Shown piece after piece: positions 1 through 7,392 of a DNA stretch of 20,150 nt. The first letter of the stretch is position 1; each line of letters begins with the position of its first letter. Both the position numbers and the translations under genes were made by a program. The stretch is taken from NCBI GenBank assembly GCA_002432795.1, contig DJGU01000070.1:1-20150 (forward strand), in the 5' to 3' direction. The notes below the pieces were generated by a model that did no database searches, had not been told where the DNA came from, and saw only the letters and a program-made list of their open reading frames with translations. The stretch comes from Anaerolineaceae bacterium UBA5838. Lineage in GTDB: Bacteria > Chloroflexota > Anaerolineae > Anaerolineales > Anaerolineaceae.

Positions 1-70
1 ATTTTATTTTGAGGCATTACGAATCGTCCAACCTTCGAAATCCAGCATCTAAGCAATTATAGAAACACGA

Positions 71-93
71 TTCTGCTGTTTATCGCAGCAGAA
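71..93 (-). terminator. Stem-loop after the lysozyme gene
   Basis: Perfect 8-bp inverted repeat TTCTGCTG/CAGCAGAA with a 7-nt loop, 39 nt beyond the lysozyme stop codon. It has no long T-run on the minus strand (TCGTGTTTC follows), so it is a weak intrinsic terminator or an mRNA 3'-end stabiliser. The rest of 1-131 shows nothing else that I recognise. Confidence 0.35.
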
Positions 94-131
94 AATTTTG
101 GATTGCAGGATATTTTGTCGTTTTGAAAACT

Positions 132-1250
132 TTAAATCTTGCGCATGTACTGGCTGGAACCCGAACACCAGACATCCTGACCCGATTCAATGCGGTACCA
201 ATCATCCTTGACCTCATAGACGGACACCACGTCATCCCTGATCAGATTGCCAATGATCTTCCAGTTTTTTCCCGGTCCTTCCCGTTTGAATAAGGCCTTA
301 ACGATGCATTGCGCTTTGAACAGAACCTTTTCTGTTGGCGGAGTATCTCCCAATCGCTGCAGATAGGTGCTTTTACCGGAACACCACAACTGCGCGGTTG
401 GATCTACCCGATACCAGCCATCCTTTACCTCATAAACGGACACAATGTCTCCCAGATTCAGGTTCCCCACGACCTTGAAGGCAGGTCCCGGACCACTGCG
501 CTTGTAAAGCGCGCTCACGATGCACTTCGCCGTGAACAAAACTTTGTTTTCGGGTGGAAGAATATCCCCGGTTGGATTTCCAAAGTAGCGCAATACTTCC
601 GCTTTTTCGCCGTTCCAGCGGTTGTAATCCATGTAGTGGCTCACACCGCCAATCGACTTGCACTTATCGCCCGTTTGATGGATGAGATAAGTGCTCACAC
701 CCTTTGGCAGGTACGGCGGACCGTCGTGCTCCTGGGTATAAAAAGGCGAGAGCAGGGGTTTGCGATAGGTTGCCAGCCACCAATCCAGCGTTGGCAAATT
801 AGCCACTGAGAGATAGGTATTTACCCACGAAGCCCGCGAATAAACGATTGGAAAAAATCCGGTCCTTGCCTTGCAGATATCCAGGCACTTTTGGGTCGTG
901 GCAGTAATTCTGCTGCGCGTGTTGATACCTGCCACTTCCAGGTCGAGCGCGATGCGGTCGTGAGCAAAATTTGCCCTGCCATCCAGCATTTTGAAGAGTG
1001 AATCCATTTGCGCCAGCGCACTTTCTCCAAAATACAGCACATAGTAAGCTATGCGCATAACCTTAATGCGCTTCATCTCGTCCCAGTAATATCTGAACAT
1101 CGGGTCAGTGTATCCCCACGAAATACCCGCTCTTGCCGCAATAAAAGTAACTTCCTCCGTGTGATTTTGCACTGCGGTGAAGTCCATTTTTTTGCTGCCA
1201 TCCTGGCTGGACTGGTATTTGCTGATATCGATTCCAAATGCTCTGCTCAT
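132..1250 (-). CDS. GH25 lysozyme-like muramidase with two C-terminal SH3-like repeats
   Basis: A 372-residue protein predicted to cleave the MurNAc-GlcNAc bond of peptidoglycan. Residues 1-220 read as a glycoside hydrolase 25 barrel: the N-terminal FGIDISKYQ strand carries Asp8, ALDLEVAG carries Asp103 and Glu105 (the DxE pair of GH25), and MDYN at 207-210 is a late barrel strand. Residues 236-300 and 308-372 are two very similar modules with a 72-residue period, each starting KVLF and ending in a Trp-Cys-Ser-Gly segment; they look like SH3-type wall-binding repeats from a recent duplication. The frame is open further upstream, but I chose the ATG at 1250 because a perfect AGGAGG lies 4 nt before it. 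I see no signal peptide, so export would need a holin or another route, as for phage endolysins; no phage genes are adjacent. The GH25 call is firm, the physiological role is not known. Confidence 0.85.
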   Translation of the reverse strand: MSRAFGIDISKYQSSQDGSKKMDFTAVQNHTEEVTFIAARAGISWGYTDPMFRYYWDEMKRIKVMRIAYYVLYFGESALAQMDSLFKMLDGRANFAHDRIALDLEVAGINTRSRITATTQKCLDICKARTGFFPIVYSRASWVNTYLSVANLPTLDWWLATYRKPLLSPFYTQEHDGPPYLPKGVSTYLIHQTGDKCKSIGGVSHYMDYNRWNGEKAEVLRYFGNPTGDILPPENKVLFTAKCIVSALYKRSGPGPAFKVVGNLNLGDIVSVYEVKDGWYRVDPTAQLWCSGKSTYLQRLGDTPPTEKVLFKAQCIVKALFKREGPGKNWKIIGNLIRDDVVSVYEVKDDWYRIESGQDVWCSGSSQYMRKI

Positions 1251-1254
1251 ACTG

Positions 1255-1260
1255 CCTCCT
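1255..1260 (-). promoter_or_regulatory. Ribosome binding site that sets the lysozyme start
   Basis: AGGAGG on the minus strand, 4 nt before the ATG at 1250. It decides in favour of this start over a frame extension of 16 codons upstream. Confidence 0.8.
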
Positions 1261-1433
1261 GCTATAGGTAAACCTGCTCGTTCAACGAGAAGTGTCAACC
1301 TATCAGTTGCAATATGAATGCCAGGTGGTGTTGGGTGATGGGTGATAGTGGGTAGCCTGTAACTGGTAGGTGGTGGGTGGGCGAGATTGATGAGGTTGTG
1401 ACTTAACGAACAGAGTTACCTCCAACCCTCCTC

Positions 1434-1515
1434 AATCCGCCATTGCATTTCATCGGCGGATTGGAAGCACAAAACATTTCTTTGTCACAACGCGTAGAGT
1501 GCTTCCAATCCCGCC
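1434..1515. repeat. Nested inverted repeats in a gene-free stretch
   Basis: The 363 bases between 1251 and 1613 hold no gene that I can support. AATCCGCC (1434-1441) pairs with GGCGGATT (1455-1462). The segment 1455-1470 (GGCGGATTGGAAGCAC) also recurs inverted at 1499-1515 with one extra base. The shared middle arm could pair either way. This resembles a small dispersed palindromic element or its remnant. Bases 1333-1381 are G-rich with four GGG runs, a weak G-quadruplex possibility. The end (about 1545-1590) resembles decayed versions of the intergenic repeats found at the right end of the window. Confidence 0.5.
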
Positions 1516-1613
1516 CTACGGAAGGTGGACGGGTAGGTTTTCGATATAACAACGAGAATCGCGAATGATTTAGCGAAGTCGAGATGACAGAAAAAGTGCT
1601 CTTTGATTTATTT

Positions 1614-4418
1614 TTACCTGCTTTCAAGAAAGGCTTTAACCTTCGCTTTACTGACCGGTAAACCGTACTCTCGCAAGCCGATGGCGTTATAAACCGCGTT
1701 GGCAATGGCCGGCGGGGTGGGCACACAAACCAACTCTCCGATGCCTTTCGCCCCATAAGGCCCCTCAGAAGTCGGATCTTCGACGATCAGCGAATCAACC
1801 TTTGGGCTGTCTTTCATGCGCGGAATTTCATATCTGGCGATCCGGTCGCTCAGAATGAGTCCGTTCTCCACCTTGAATTCTTCCATCACGCCGTGCCCCA
1901 CACCCATCACTACACCCCCTTCCACCTGGGATTGGAAGCCGAGGGGATTGATGACCCTGCCGGCGTCACTGGCCGCAATGACCTGCAGAATCTGGACAGC
2001 TCCACTTTCCGGGTCAATGCCGACCTTGACTGCTTGTGCTGCAAATCCATATGCCACATGGATTTTCCCCCCGAGTTCGAGGGGATAGGTCTGAGGGGCA
2101 GAGTAGCGCACCTCCACAGTTGTTCCTTCAGGGGTCTTCTCAAGCAGGTCAAAAACCTCCTGCCAACCAATCTGCTCATCGCCAGCAGTAATCGCTTCAG
2201 AATTGAAACTCACCTGGCAAGGCTCACATTCGAACTTGGCAATCAGCAAGGTTTCAATGCGTTTCCGTAATTCCAACGCGGCTTTTTTGACCGCATTGCC
2301 GGTTACGTAGGTCTGGCGGCTGGCAGTTGTTGGACCTCCGTCAGGTGTCAGTGCCGTATCCATCAAGTAGACGTTGATATTCTCTGGCGTGATCCCCAGC
2401 ACCTCCGCGGCAATCAGCTGGAGGGTGGTATTCATCCCCTGCCCCACTTCCGACGCAGCAGTCATGACCTGCAGCCTGCCGGCAGGTAGGAGCCGCACGA
2501 TCGCGCCGCTGCTGTCATCTTTGCCAGTGCCCAACCCGGTATTCTTAAAGCCGGATGCCATCCCCCAGCAGGTGATCACTCTGCGCCCGTCAATTTCCTC
2601 TTCCTGCGGCGTCCAGGGGTCAGAAATTCCGCGGTCTTCAAGGCGATTCCCGACAGCTTCGAGGCACTCAGGCAGACCAACACTTTCTTCCAGGCGATGC
2701 CCGGTGTTTGTTTCGGAGCCTTTGCGGAGCGCGTTAATCTTGCGCAAGGCTAATGGGTCCATTCCGAGCTTCTCAGCCAGCATATCCATGGCTGATTCGA
2801 TACCAAACATCGCCTGCACCACCCCAAAGCCTCTGAATGCTCCCGCGGGAGGATTGTTGGTATACATCGCGTAACATTCTGAGAGGGTGTTGGGGATGAT
2901 GTATGGACCGCACGAATGTGTGGTTGCCCTCGTCATTACCGCTACGCCCAGTGAGGCATAGGCGCCTGTATCACCGTAGATTTCGGTCTTTGCAGCCAGC
3001 AATTCACCGTTTTCCTTTGCGCCCAGTTTTACCTTGGTCCACGTCGCATGGCGTTTTGGGTGCACCATCATGCTTTCCCGCCGAGTGAACAGCAACTTCA
3101 CTGGCTTTCCGGTTGCTTGTGCCATTAGAGCGGCATGGATCTGCCCGGCGATATCTTCTTTGCCGCCGAAGGCACCACCGGTTTTTTGACCCCTGACGCG
3201 CACGCGCTCTGGTTCCATGCCCAGGGCTTCCGCGACCTGCCGGCGATCCTCGTAGGGAATTTGAGAGCCTTCGTAAAGATCCATGCCCCCATCTTCCCGC
3301 GGCACCGCGATGGAACACTCCGGTTCCATGAAGAGATGCTCCATGAAGGGCGTAAAGAATGTGTGTTCAACGATCACCTCAGACTGAGCAAAACCAGTCT
3401 CCAGATCGCCCTTGCCCACTCTGATTTTCTTGAGCAGATTCCCCTTTTCGTGCAATTGTTCCGCGTCCGGCTGGGCAGCCTGCATCGGGTCGCTTACCAC
3501 TGGCCGGGATTCGATCTCCATTTTGATGAGCGTGATTGCCTCATCCGCGATTGCCTGCGTGTCCGCCGCCACGATCGCAATGGCATCCCCTACATATCGG
3601 ACGCGCTCATCAATACCAACCAGGATAGGCCAGTCTTTTGAATAGACCCCGTGCAGGCGTTCGTGCTTGAGGTCTGCCGCGGTCAATACCGCTCTGACCC
3701 CTTCCAATCTGGCTGCTTCGCTTACGTCCAGCCCCCTCAGGATTCCTGAAGGAGTGCCCGCCCGCAGCACACGCGCATAAAGCATGCCTTCGAATTTAAA
3801 ATCATCTGAGAATTTAGCCCCGCCAATTGCCTTCGCCACTGCGTCTGGTCGGATTATCGTTTTACCCACATGGGTGAGGTCCTGCTTGCCCAGCGAGACT
3901 ATTCTCGGTTGGACTGCCTCTCCGGTCCGCAGTGAACTGGCTGCCGCCTGGATGGCTGAAACGATGGCTTCGTAACTGCCGCAGCGGCAAACCACATCAT
4001 CCATGGCTTCGCGGATCTCGCTTACACTCGGGTCAGGATTTTCCTGCAAAAGCGCATGGGCACGCATCAGTTGCCCTGGCGTGCAGAAGCCGCATTGGAT
4101 TGCGCCGTGGGTGATGAAAGCCTCCTGCAGCGGGTGCAGAGCATGGAGATCTTCGTGTTTATCCTGGCGCCCGACTGGTCTGAGCGCGCGTAAACCTTCA
4201 ATAGTGAGGATCGACTTACCCTGAGCTTTGTTCGCGCGAGTGATGCAAGATCGCACCGGCTTGCCATCCATCAGCACCGTGCAGATGCCGCAGCGTCCTT
4301 CACCACAGCCGACTTTCGTGCCCGTTAGGCCCAGTCTTTGGCGAAGCAAATCGCTGAGTTTTTCGCCAGGTATTTCATCCAATGAATAGCTAACGCCGTT
4401 AACGTTGATCTCCAGCAT
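1614..4418 (-). CDS. Molybdenum hydroxylase: [2Fe-2S] domains fused to molybdopterin domain
   Basis: A 934-residue xanthine dehydrogenase/aldehyde oxidoreductase family enzyme that would hydroxylate a purine, aldehyde or N-heterocycle with water-derived oxygen. Residues 1-75 form a plant-type [2Fe-2S] domain with Cys38, Cys43, Cys46 and Cys58. Residues 80-160 form the second, helical [2Fe-2S] domain with Cys109, Cys112, Cys144 and Cys146. From about 185 follow the hammerhead and molybdopterin domains, with GGAFGGKED near 414-422, AFRGFG near 527-532 and EVGQG near 657-661. GPYGAKGIGE at 886-895 ends in the glutamate that is catalytic in this family. No FAD domain is fused or encoded nearby, as in Desulfovibrio Mop aldehyde oxidoreductase and E. 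coli XdhD-like proteins, so electrons must leave to a separate partner. The start at 4418 has a GAGAGGG ribosome site. Substrate cannot be told from sequence alone. Some relatives need a labile selenium atom, which is notable given the gene next door. Confidence 0.9.
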   Translation of the reverse strand: MLEINVNGVSYSLDEIPGEKLSDLLRQRLGLTGTKVGCGEGRCGICTVLMDGKPVRSCITRANKAQGKSILTIEGLRALRPVGRQDKHEDLHALHPLQEAFITHGAIQCGFCTPGQLMRAHALLQENPDPSVSEIREAMDDVVCRCGSYEAIVSAIQAAASSLRTGEAVQPRIVSLGKQDLTHVGKTIIRPDAVAKAIGGAKFSDDFKFEGMLYARVLRAGTPSGILRGLDVSEAARLEGVRAVLTAADLKHERLHGVYSKDWPILVGIDERVRYVGDAIAIVAADTQAIADEAITLIKMEIESRPVVSDPMQAAQPDAEQLHEKGNLLKKIRVGKGDLETGFAQSEVIVEHTFFTPFMEHLFMEPECSIAVPREDGGMDLYEGSQIPYEDRRQVAEALGMEPERVRVRGQKTGGAFGGKEDIAGQIHAALMAQATGKPVKLLFTRRESMMVHPKRHATWTKVKLGAKENGELLAAKTEIYGDTGAYASLGVAVMTRATTHSCGPYIIPNTLSECYAMYTNNPPAGAFRGFGVVQAMFGIESAMDMLAEKLGMDPLALRKINALRKGSETNTGHRLEESVGLPECLEAVGNRLEDRGISDPWTPQEEEIDGRRVITCWGMASGFKNTGLGTGKDDSSGAIVRLLPAGRLQVMTAASEVGQGMNTTLQLIAAEVLGITPENINVYLMDTALTPDGGPTTASRQTYVTGNAVKKAALELRKRIETLLIAKFECEPCQVSFNSEAITAGDEQIGWQEVFDLLEKTPEGTTVEVRYSAPQTYPLELGGKIHVAYGFAAQAVKVGIDPESGAVQILQVIAASDAGRVINPLGFQSQVEGGVVMGVGHGVMEEFKVENGLILSDRIARYEIPRMKDSPKVDSLIVEDPTSEGPYGAKGIGELVCVPTPPAIANAVYNAIGLREYGLPVSKAKVKAFLESR

Positions 4419-4444
4419 AATGCCCTCTCAGGTGAGTTTGGAAT

Positions 4445-4450
4445 ATTATA
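4445..4450 (-). promoter_or_regulatory. Possible -10 box for the molybdenum hydroxylase gene
   Basis: Perfect TATAAT on the minus strand, 26 nt before the start codon. I see no good -35 box at the right distance, so this is only a suggestion. Confidence 0.3.
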
Positions 4451-4550
4451 AAGGACTTGTGCAAAAGAATGGTTAAACGACGCATTTTTAATCGAAGCCA
4501 CGTTGTACATACCCTCGACACACCACCTGCCTCATGGAATAATCCGCTAT

Positions 4551-5012
4551 ATGAAGCGCAAAATCCCTCAGCAGAAGAGAAATAAACTATTGCCCGTCTA
4601 TCTGATCGGAGCACTTGTAGTACTGGTAGTTGGTTTCATGATTTATCGTGGCATCCGCAAGGAGACGGGGAACCCAATTCTGCTGTCCGCATCGGACGTT
4701 CCGCGCATCAGCGCAGCCGATGCGATCGCGGCTGTCAGAGAGCAGAAAGCAATTCTGTTAGATACACGCACAGTTTCGCAGTATGAAGCCAGCCACGCTT
4801 GGGGAAGTGTCAGCATGCCCTACGAAGAAATCGAATCCTGGGTTGACAAGCTTGATAAAGAAGCCTGGTACATCACCTACTGCACCTGACCGGCTGAAAA
4901 CACGAGCGCCGGTGCGGCGTTCATCATGCTGAAAGATGGCTATCGGAAGGTTGAAGCTGTGCTTGGCGGCTATGAAGCGTTGATCGAAGCCGATTTTCCT
5001 ACTGAACCATAA
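4551..5012 (+). CDS. Membrane-anchored rhodanese, candidate selenoprotein (in-frame TGA)
   Basis: Read through one TGA (4887-4889), this frame gives 153 residues ending at TAA 5010-5012. Residues 1-12 are basic, 13-35 form one membrane anchor, and about 45-153 are a rhodanese-like sulfurtransferase domain, probably outside the cytoplasm. LLDTRTVSQYEA (69-80) is the typical early rhodanese strand and LGGYEAL (138-144) the typical end. The TGA is residue 113 in the active-site loop: Tyr-Cys111-Thr-TGA-Pro-Ala-Glu. From memory of related rhodaneses this position is normally Cys (YCTCPxE), the usual partner residue of selenocysteine. After the TGA all 40 codons keep a sensible rhodanese sequence with no frameshift or further stop, which argues against a decayed gene. 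A SECIS-like hairpin lies at 4904-4922. The ATG at 4551 is preferred because it leads directly into the basic and membrane segments; the frame opens at 4503 and the ribosome site is weak. If TGA simply stops, the product is truncated at residue 112, without most of the domain. Confidence 0.75.
4887..4889 (+). other. In-frame TGA, proposed selenocysteine codon
   Basis: It replaces the expected active-site cysteine in a Cys-x-Cys loop of the rhodanese. TGA ends other genes here (ccmA at 6661, parA at 15365), so the organism does not read TGA as a sense codon in general. Confidence 0.7.
4904..4922 (+). promoter_or_regulatory. Candidate bacterial SECIS hairpin
   Basis: GAGCGCC (4904-4910) pairs with GGCGTTC (4916-4922), seven pairs including one G-U, around the loop GGTGC. 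The loop begins 21 nt after the TGA. Bacterial SECIS elements lie just downstream of the UGA, within the coding sequence, and need a G early in a small apical loop; this one fits. A competing hairpin, CCGGC (4890-4894) with GCCGG (4908-4912), overlaps it. Confidence 0.6.
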
Positions 5013-5036
5013 TCCACAAGCGGAATTGACCCTATA

Positions 5037-5058
5037 CGGAGGGGGCTTGCTCCCTCCG
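5037..5058. repeat. Stem-loop between rhodanese and ccmD
   Basis: CGGAGGG (5037-5043) pairs with CCCTCCG (5052-5058) around an 8-nt loop. Neither strand has a T-run after it, so it is not a standard terminator. It may assist the terminator that follows. Confidence 0.4.
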
Positions 5059-5077
5059 CCGATAATTCTTTCAGTAG

Positions 5078-5110
5078 GCCGGGTTGCGTATTTCAATCCG
5101 GCTTTATTAT
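5078..5110 (+). terminator. Intrinsic terminator of the rhodanese gene
   Basis: Nine-pair stem GCCGGGTTG/CAATCCGGC with one G-U pair, a 7-nt loop, then TTTATTATT on the plus strand. It lies 65 nt after the TAA at 5010-5012 and not near the TGA, which agrees with the longer reading of the rhodanese gene. Confidence 0.65.
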
Positions 5111-5168
5111 TGAGAGACCTTAAGGTCAACTGCCCCGTATGGCTGAAACCCGAACTATCAGTGGGGGT

Positions 5169-5300
5169 TTAATTTTGCCTGGAAAGTTCTTTTTGCTCTC
5201 TATCAAGACGTTTCTTCAGGGTTAGAAGATGCAGGACATACCCACCCAGAAGCCCAAAAATCACCAGGTAGCCAGCAATAAAGTACGAAAGATTAGTCAT
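5169..5300 (-). CDS. ccmD: CcmD-like small haem-exporter protein
   Basis: A 43-residue protein with one membrane segment (about residues 5-27) and a highly charged cytoplasmic tail (LKKRLDREQKELSRQ), the usual layout of CcmD, which helps release holo-CcmE from the CcmABC complex. The family is too short and variable for sequence motifs, so the call rests on size, topology and position as the last gene of the ccm operon. The ATG at 5300 overlaps the end of ccmC by 8 nt, which suggests translational coupling. The same frame is open further upstream, but that extension lies inside ccmC and carries no ccmD-like sequence. Moderately sure. Confidence 0.7.
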   Translation of the reverse strand: MTNLSYFIAGYLVIFGLLGGYVLHLLTLKKRLDREQKELSRQN

Positions 5301-6006
5301 CCAACACCTCTCCAAATTCCAGAACTTCGGTTTGTGCCCTGAGGATTTCAAGCTCGGATTCGCGCGCTGCCAGCAGAGACCGATGCCAAAGCAAAGTTGC
5401 AAACAGGACGGTGAAGGCAACAATGCTTACAGCCATAGTTTGGTACATGGCGGGGATCATGGCCATATCGCCAGTGTCGGCACCAAAGATGGTGGGGTGA
5501 ATGGTGCGAAGCAGGCGGGATGAAAAGAAGGTGAGCGGGACGCTGGCAAAGCCGATAATGGCATAAACGGAGCCAAAACGAGCGCGCTTTTCAGGGTTGT
5601 CCACTCCCCGCCGCAAGAGCAGGTAACCGATGTAGGTGAAAGCCATAATCGTCATGGTGGTCAGGCGGGGATCCCAGGTCCACCAGGTGTTCCAAATAGG
5701 TTTCGCCCAGATCATGCCGGAGAAATTTGCGATCGCCGTGAAAAGCAAGCCGATTTCCACCGCAGAAAATGCAATGAAGTCATACTTGAGCTGCTTTTTG
5801 TTGAGGTAAAGGATGCCGCAAACCGCCGCAACCAGGAAAGCCAGCATGCCAATCCAGGCAGCACTGACGTGAAAATAGAACACTTTCTGGACAATGCCCA
5901 TGTTTAGCTCGATGGGGGCATAGAACAGCACCATGGCAAAAGCTGCCAGAACCAACAGGAAGGCTAAAAAGCTGAGAAGTTTTAGATTTTTATTCACGAA
6001 TAACAT
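5293..6006 (-). CDS. ccmC: CcmC, haem handling protein of cytochrome c maturation
   Basis: A 237-residue integral membrane protein that loads haem onto CcmE outside the membrane. The tryptophan-rich WWD motif IWNTWWTWDPRLT sits at about 104-116. His46 in YFHVSAAW and His170 in RTIHPT match the positions of the two axial haem ligands of the family. About six membrane segments are visible, and the length is normal for CcmC. I chose the ATG at 6006 (MLFVNKN), which overlaps the end of ccmB by 17 nt; the frame is open 25 codons further up, but that stretch lies deeper inside ccmB and adds a non-family N-terminus. The ribosome site is weak, consistent with coupling to ccmB translation. Confidence 0.9.
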   Translation of the reverse strand: MLFVNKNLKLLSFLAFLLVLAAFAMVLFYAPIELNMGIVQKVFYFHVSAAWIGMLAFLVAAVCGILYLNKKQLKYDFIAFSAVEIGLLFTAIANFSGMIWAKPIWNTWWTWDPRLTTMTIMAFTYIGYLLLRRGVDNPEKRARFGSVYAIIGFASVPLTFFSSRLLRTIHPTIFGADTGDMAMIPAMYQTMAVSIVAFTVLFATLLWHRSLLAARESELEILRAQTEVLEFGEVLDD

Positions 6007-6664
6007 ATTCAAACACCATAATAGATACTGTAGTGACAATGATACCGTAAGCCGCCAGTAAAACCAACCAGGCTTGCACATCCATCAGCGGTGCACCGGC
6101 AAGAATGCCGCCCGCCGCTTTTACGACTGCCATGTTGACCGGCATCAGAATGGGGAAAAGAAGAATGGGCAAGAGCAGATCGCGCATGCGGGTCTGCACG
6201 GTCATACCGGCGATCAGTGTGCCAGCGGCACTATAACACAACGCGCCAAGCACCAAAACCAGGATGAAACCTGCATTAAAAAGGGATTGGTTATAGAGCA
6301 GGGAGTAGATTGGCAGGATGAGCACGCTGACGAAGAGCATCACAAACCAGTTGGTGAGCATCTTGCCGAAGTAAATTGCTGACACATCCGGCACTGCCAT
6401 CACCAACGCATCAAAACAGCCCTGGTCTTGCTCAGCGGTAAATGAGCGATTGAGGCCGAGCGTGCCGGCAAAGACGATCACGACCCAGATGATGCCCGAG
6501 GCAATCTCAGCCCGATTGACTGGCGAGAGCTCAATAGCGTAGTTAAAAATAAAGAGGGTCAGGATGGCAAAAGCGAACATGGCGGTAAGCATGTCTTTGC
6601 TGCGCCATTCCTGCAGCAGGTCCTTCCAGACCAGGGTGCGGACGGAGTGCAGCCAGTCTTTCAT
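5990..6664 (-). CDS. ccmB: CcmB, membrane subunit of the CcmAB transporter
   Basis: A 224-residue, six-span membrane protein that pairs with the ATPase CcmA; ATP hydrolysis by the pair drives release of haem-loaded CcmE from CcmC. The N-terminus LVWKDLLQEWRSKD and the following FAG-TLGLNRSFTAEQDQGCFDALV region are typical of the family, including the conserved E-x-D-x-G segment. Length matches known CcmB (about 220). Its ATG overlaps the ccmA stop as ATGA, a classic coupled junction, so the two subunits are probably made in equal amounts. Confidence 0.9.
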   Translation of the reverse strand: MKDWLHSVRTLVWKDLLQEWRSKDMLTAMFAFAILTLFIFNYAIELSPVNRAEIASGIIWVVIVFAGTLGLNRSFTAEQDQGCFDALVMAVPDVSAIYFGKMLTNWFVMLFVSVLILPIYSLLYNQSLFNAGFILVLVLGALCYSAAGTLIAGMTVQTRMRDLLLPILLFPILMPVNMAVVKAAGGILAGAPLMDVQAWLVLLAAYGIIVTTVSIMVFEYVIRE

Positions 6665-7392
6665 GCTACTGCCCTCTTTTGCGCGGATAGGGGCTTGGCA
6701 AGCTTTTCCGCAAGCCAGGTCTCAAGATTTTCGAGCGAAAGGTTTTCGTTTGTGAGTTCATCAGAAACCCTACCCCGGGCAAGGAAAGCAAAGCGACTGC
6801 TGATAGGCAGGGCATGCGAGAGATCGTGGGTGGTCATGAGGATGATGCAACCCTGCTGTTTCTGCTCAAGCATAAGCTGATTGAAAGTCTGGCTGCCCTG
6901 CAGGTCGAGACCGGTGTAGGGCTCATCCAGGAGCAGGATGCGTGGAGAGTGCAGCAGCGCGCGGGCGATGGTGAGGCGCTGCTTCATGCCACGTGAGTAG
7001 GCTCTGACCGGTTTACGGGCAAAGCGCTGCATACCCACTTGCGCCAATGCAGCCTCAAGGGCGGTTTCATCATCCGCCAGCTGGTAGAGACGGGCGTAAA
7101 AACGCAGGTTTTCGACGCCGGTGAGGTGTTCATAGAGAAAGGGCTGATGCATAACCAAGCCAATATTGCTACGCGCATGAGATTCGGCATAATCGATTTG
7201 CTGATTGTTCAGCCAGACAGAGCCAGTTTCGGGTTTGAGCAGCCCGGCAAGGATCCGCAGGAGGGTGGTTTTGCCTGCGCCGTTGCGGCCAAGCAGGCAT
7301 AGCAGCTCGCCCGGTTTTAGCTCCAGGTCCAACGCGTTCAGGACGTGGTGCTGACCAAATGATTTAGATATCTGCCGAATAGCGAGGGTCAT
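6661..7392 (-). CDS. ccmA: CcmA, ABC ATPase of cytochrome c maturation
   Basis: A 243-residue cytoplasmic ABC ATPase. Walker A GRNGAGKT is at 35-42, the signature YSRGMKQRL at 131-139, and Walker B ILLLDEP at 151-157 is followed by the D-loop GLD. It powers the CcmABCD complex. It is somewhat longer than the E. coli protein (about 207 residues), with an extra tail after residue 215. It begins at the ccmF stop (TAATG, one shared base) and ends in an ATGA overlap with ccmB. The TGA stop here is a real termination codon, relevant to the rhodanese TGA. Confidence 0.92.
   Translation of the reverse strand: MTLAIRQISKSFGQHHVLNALDLELKPGELLCLLGRNGAGKTTLLRILAGLLKPETGSVWLNNQQIDYAESHARSNIGLVMHQPFLYEHLTGVENLRFYARLYQLADDETALEAALAQVGMQRFARKPVRAYSRGMKQRLTIARALLHSPRILLLDEPYTGLDLQGSQTFNQLMLEQKQQGCIILMTTHDLSHALPISSRFAFLARGRVSDELTNENLSLENLETWLAEKLAKPLSAQKRAVA

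Noticed and set aside
4503..4889. Truncated 128-residue rhodanese ending at the TGA
   Set aside because: Would lose part of the active-site loop and the last third of the domain, although the downstream frame is intact; the read-through model explains the data better.
4551..5012. Rhodanese as a pseudogene with a nonsense mutation
   Set aside because: Possible, but the stop falls exactly at the cysteine position, is TGA, has a SECIS-like hairpin after it, and no other damage is visible. Not excluded without checking for Sec genes.
5037..5058. Terminator of the ccm operon
   Set aside because: The stem is good, but no T-run follows on the minus strand; listed only as a stem-loop.
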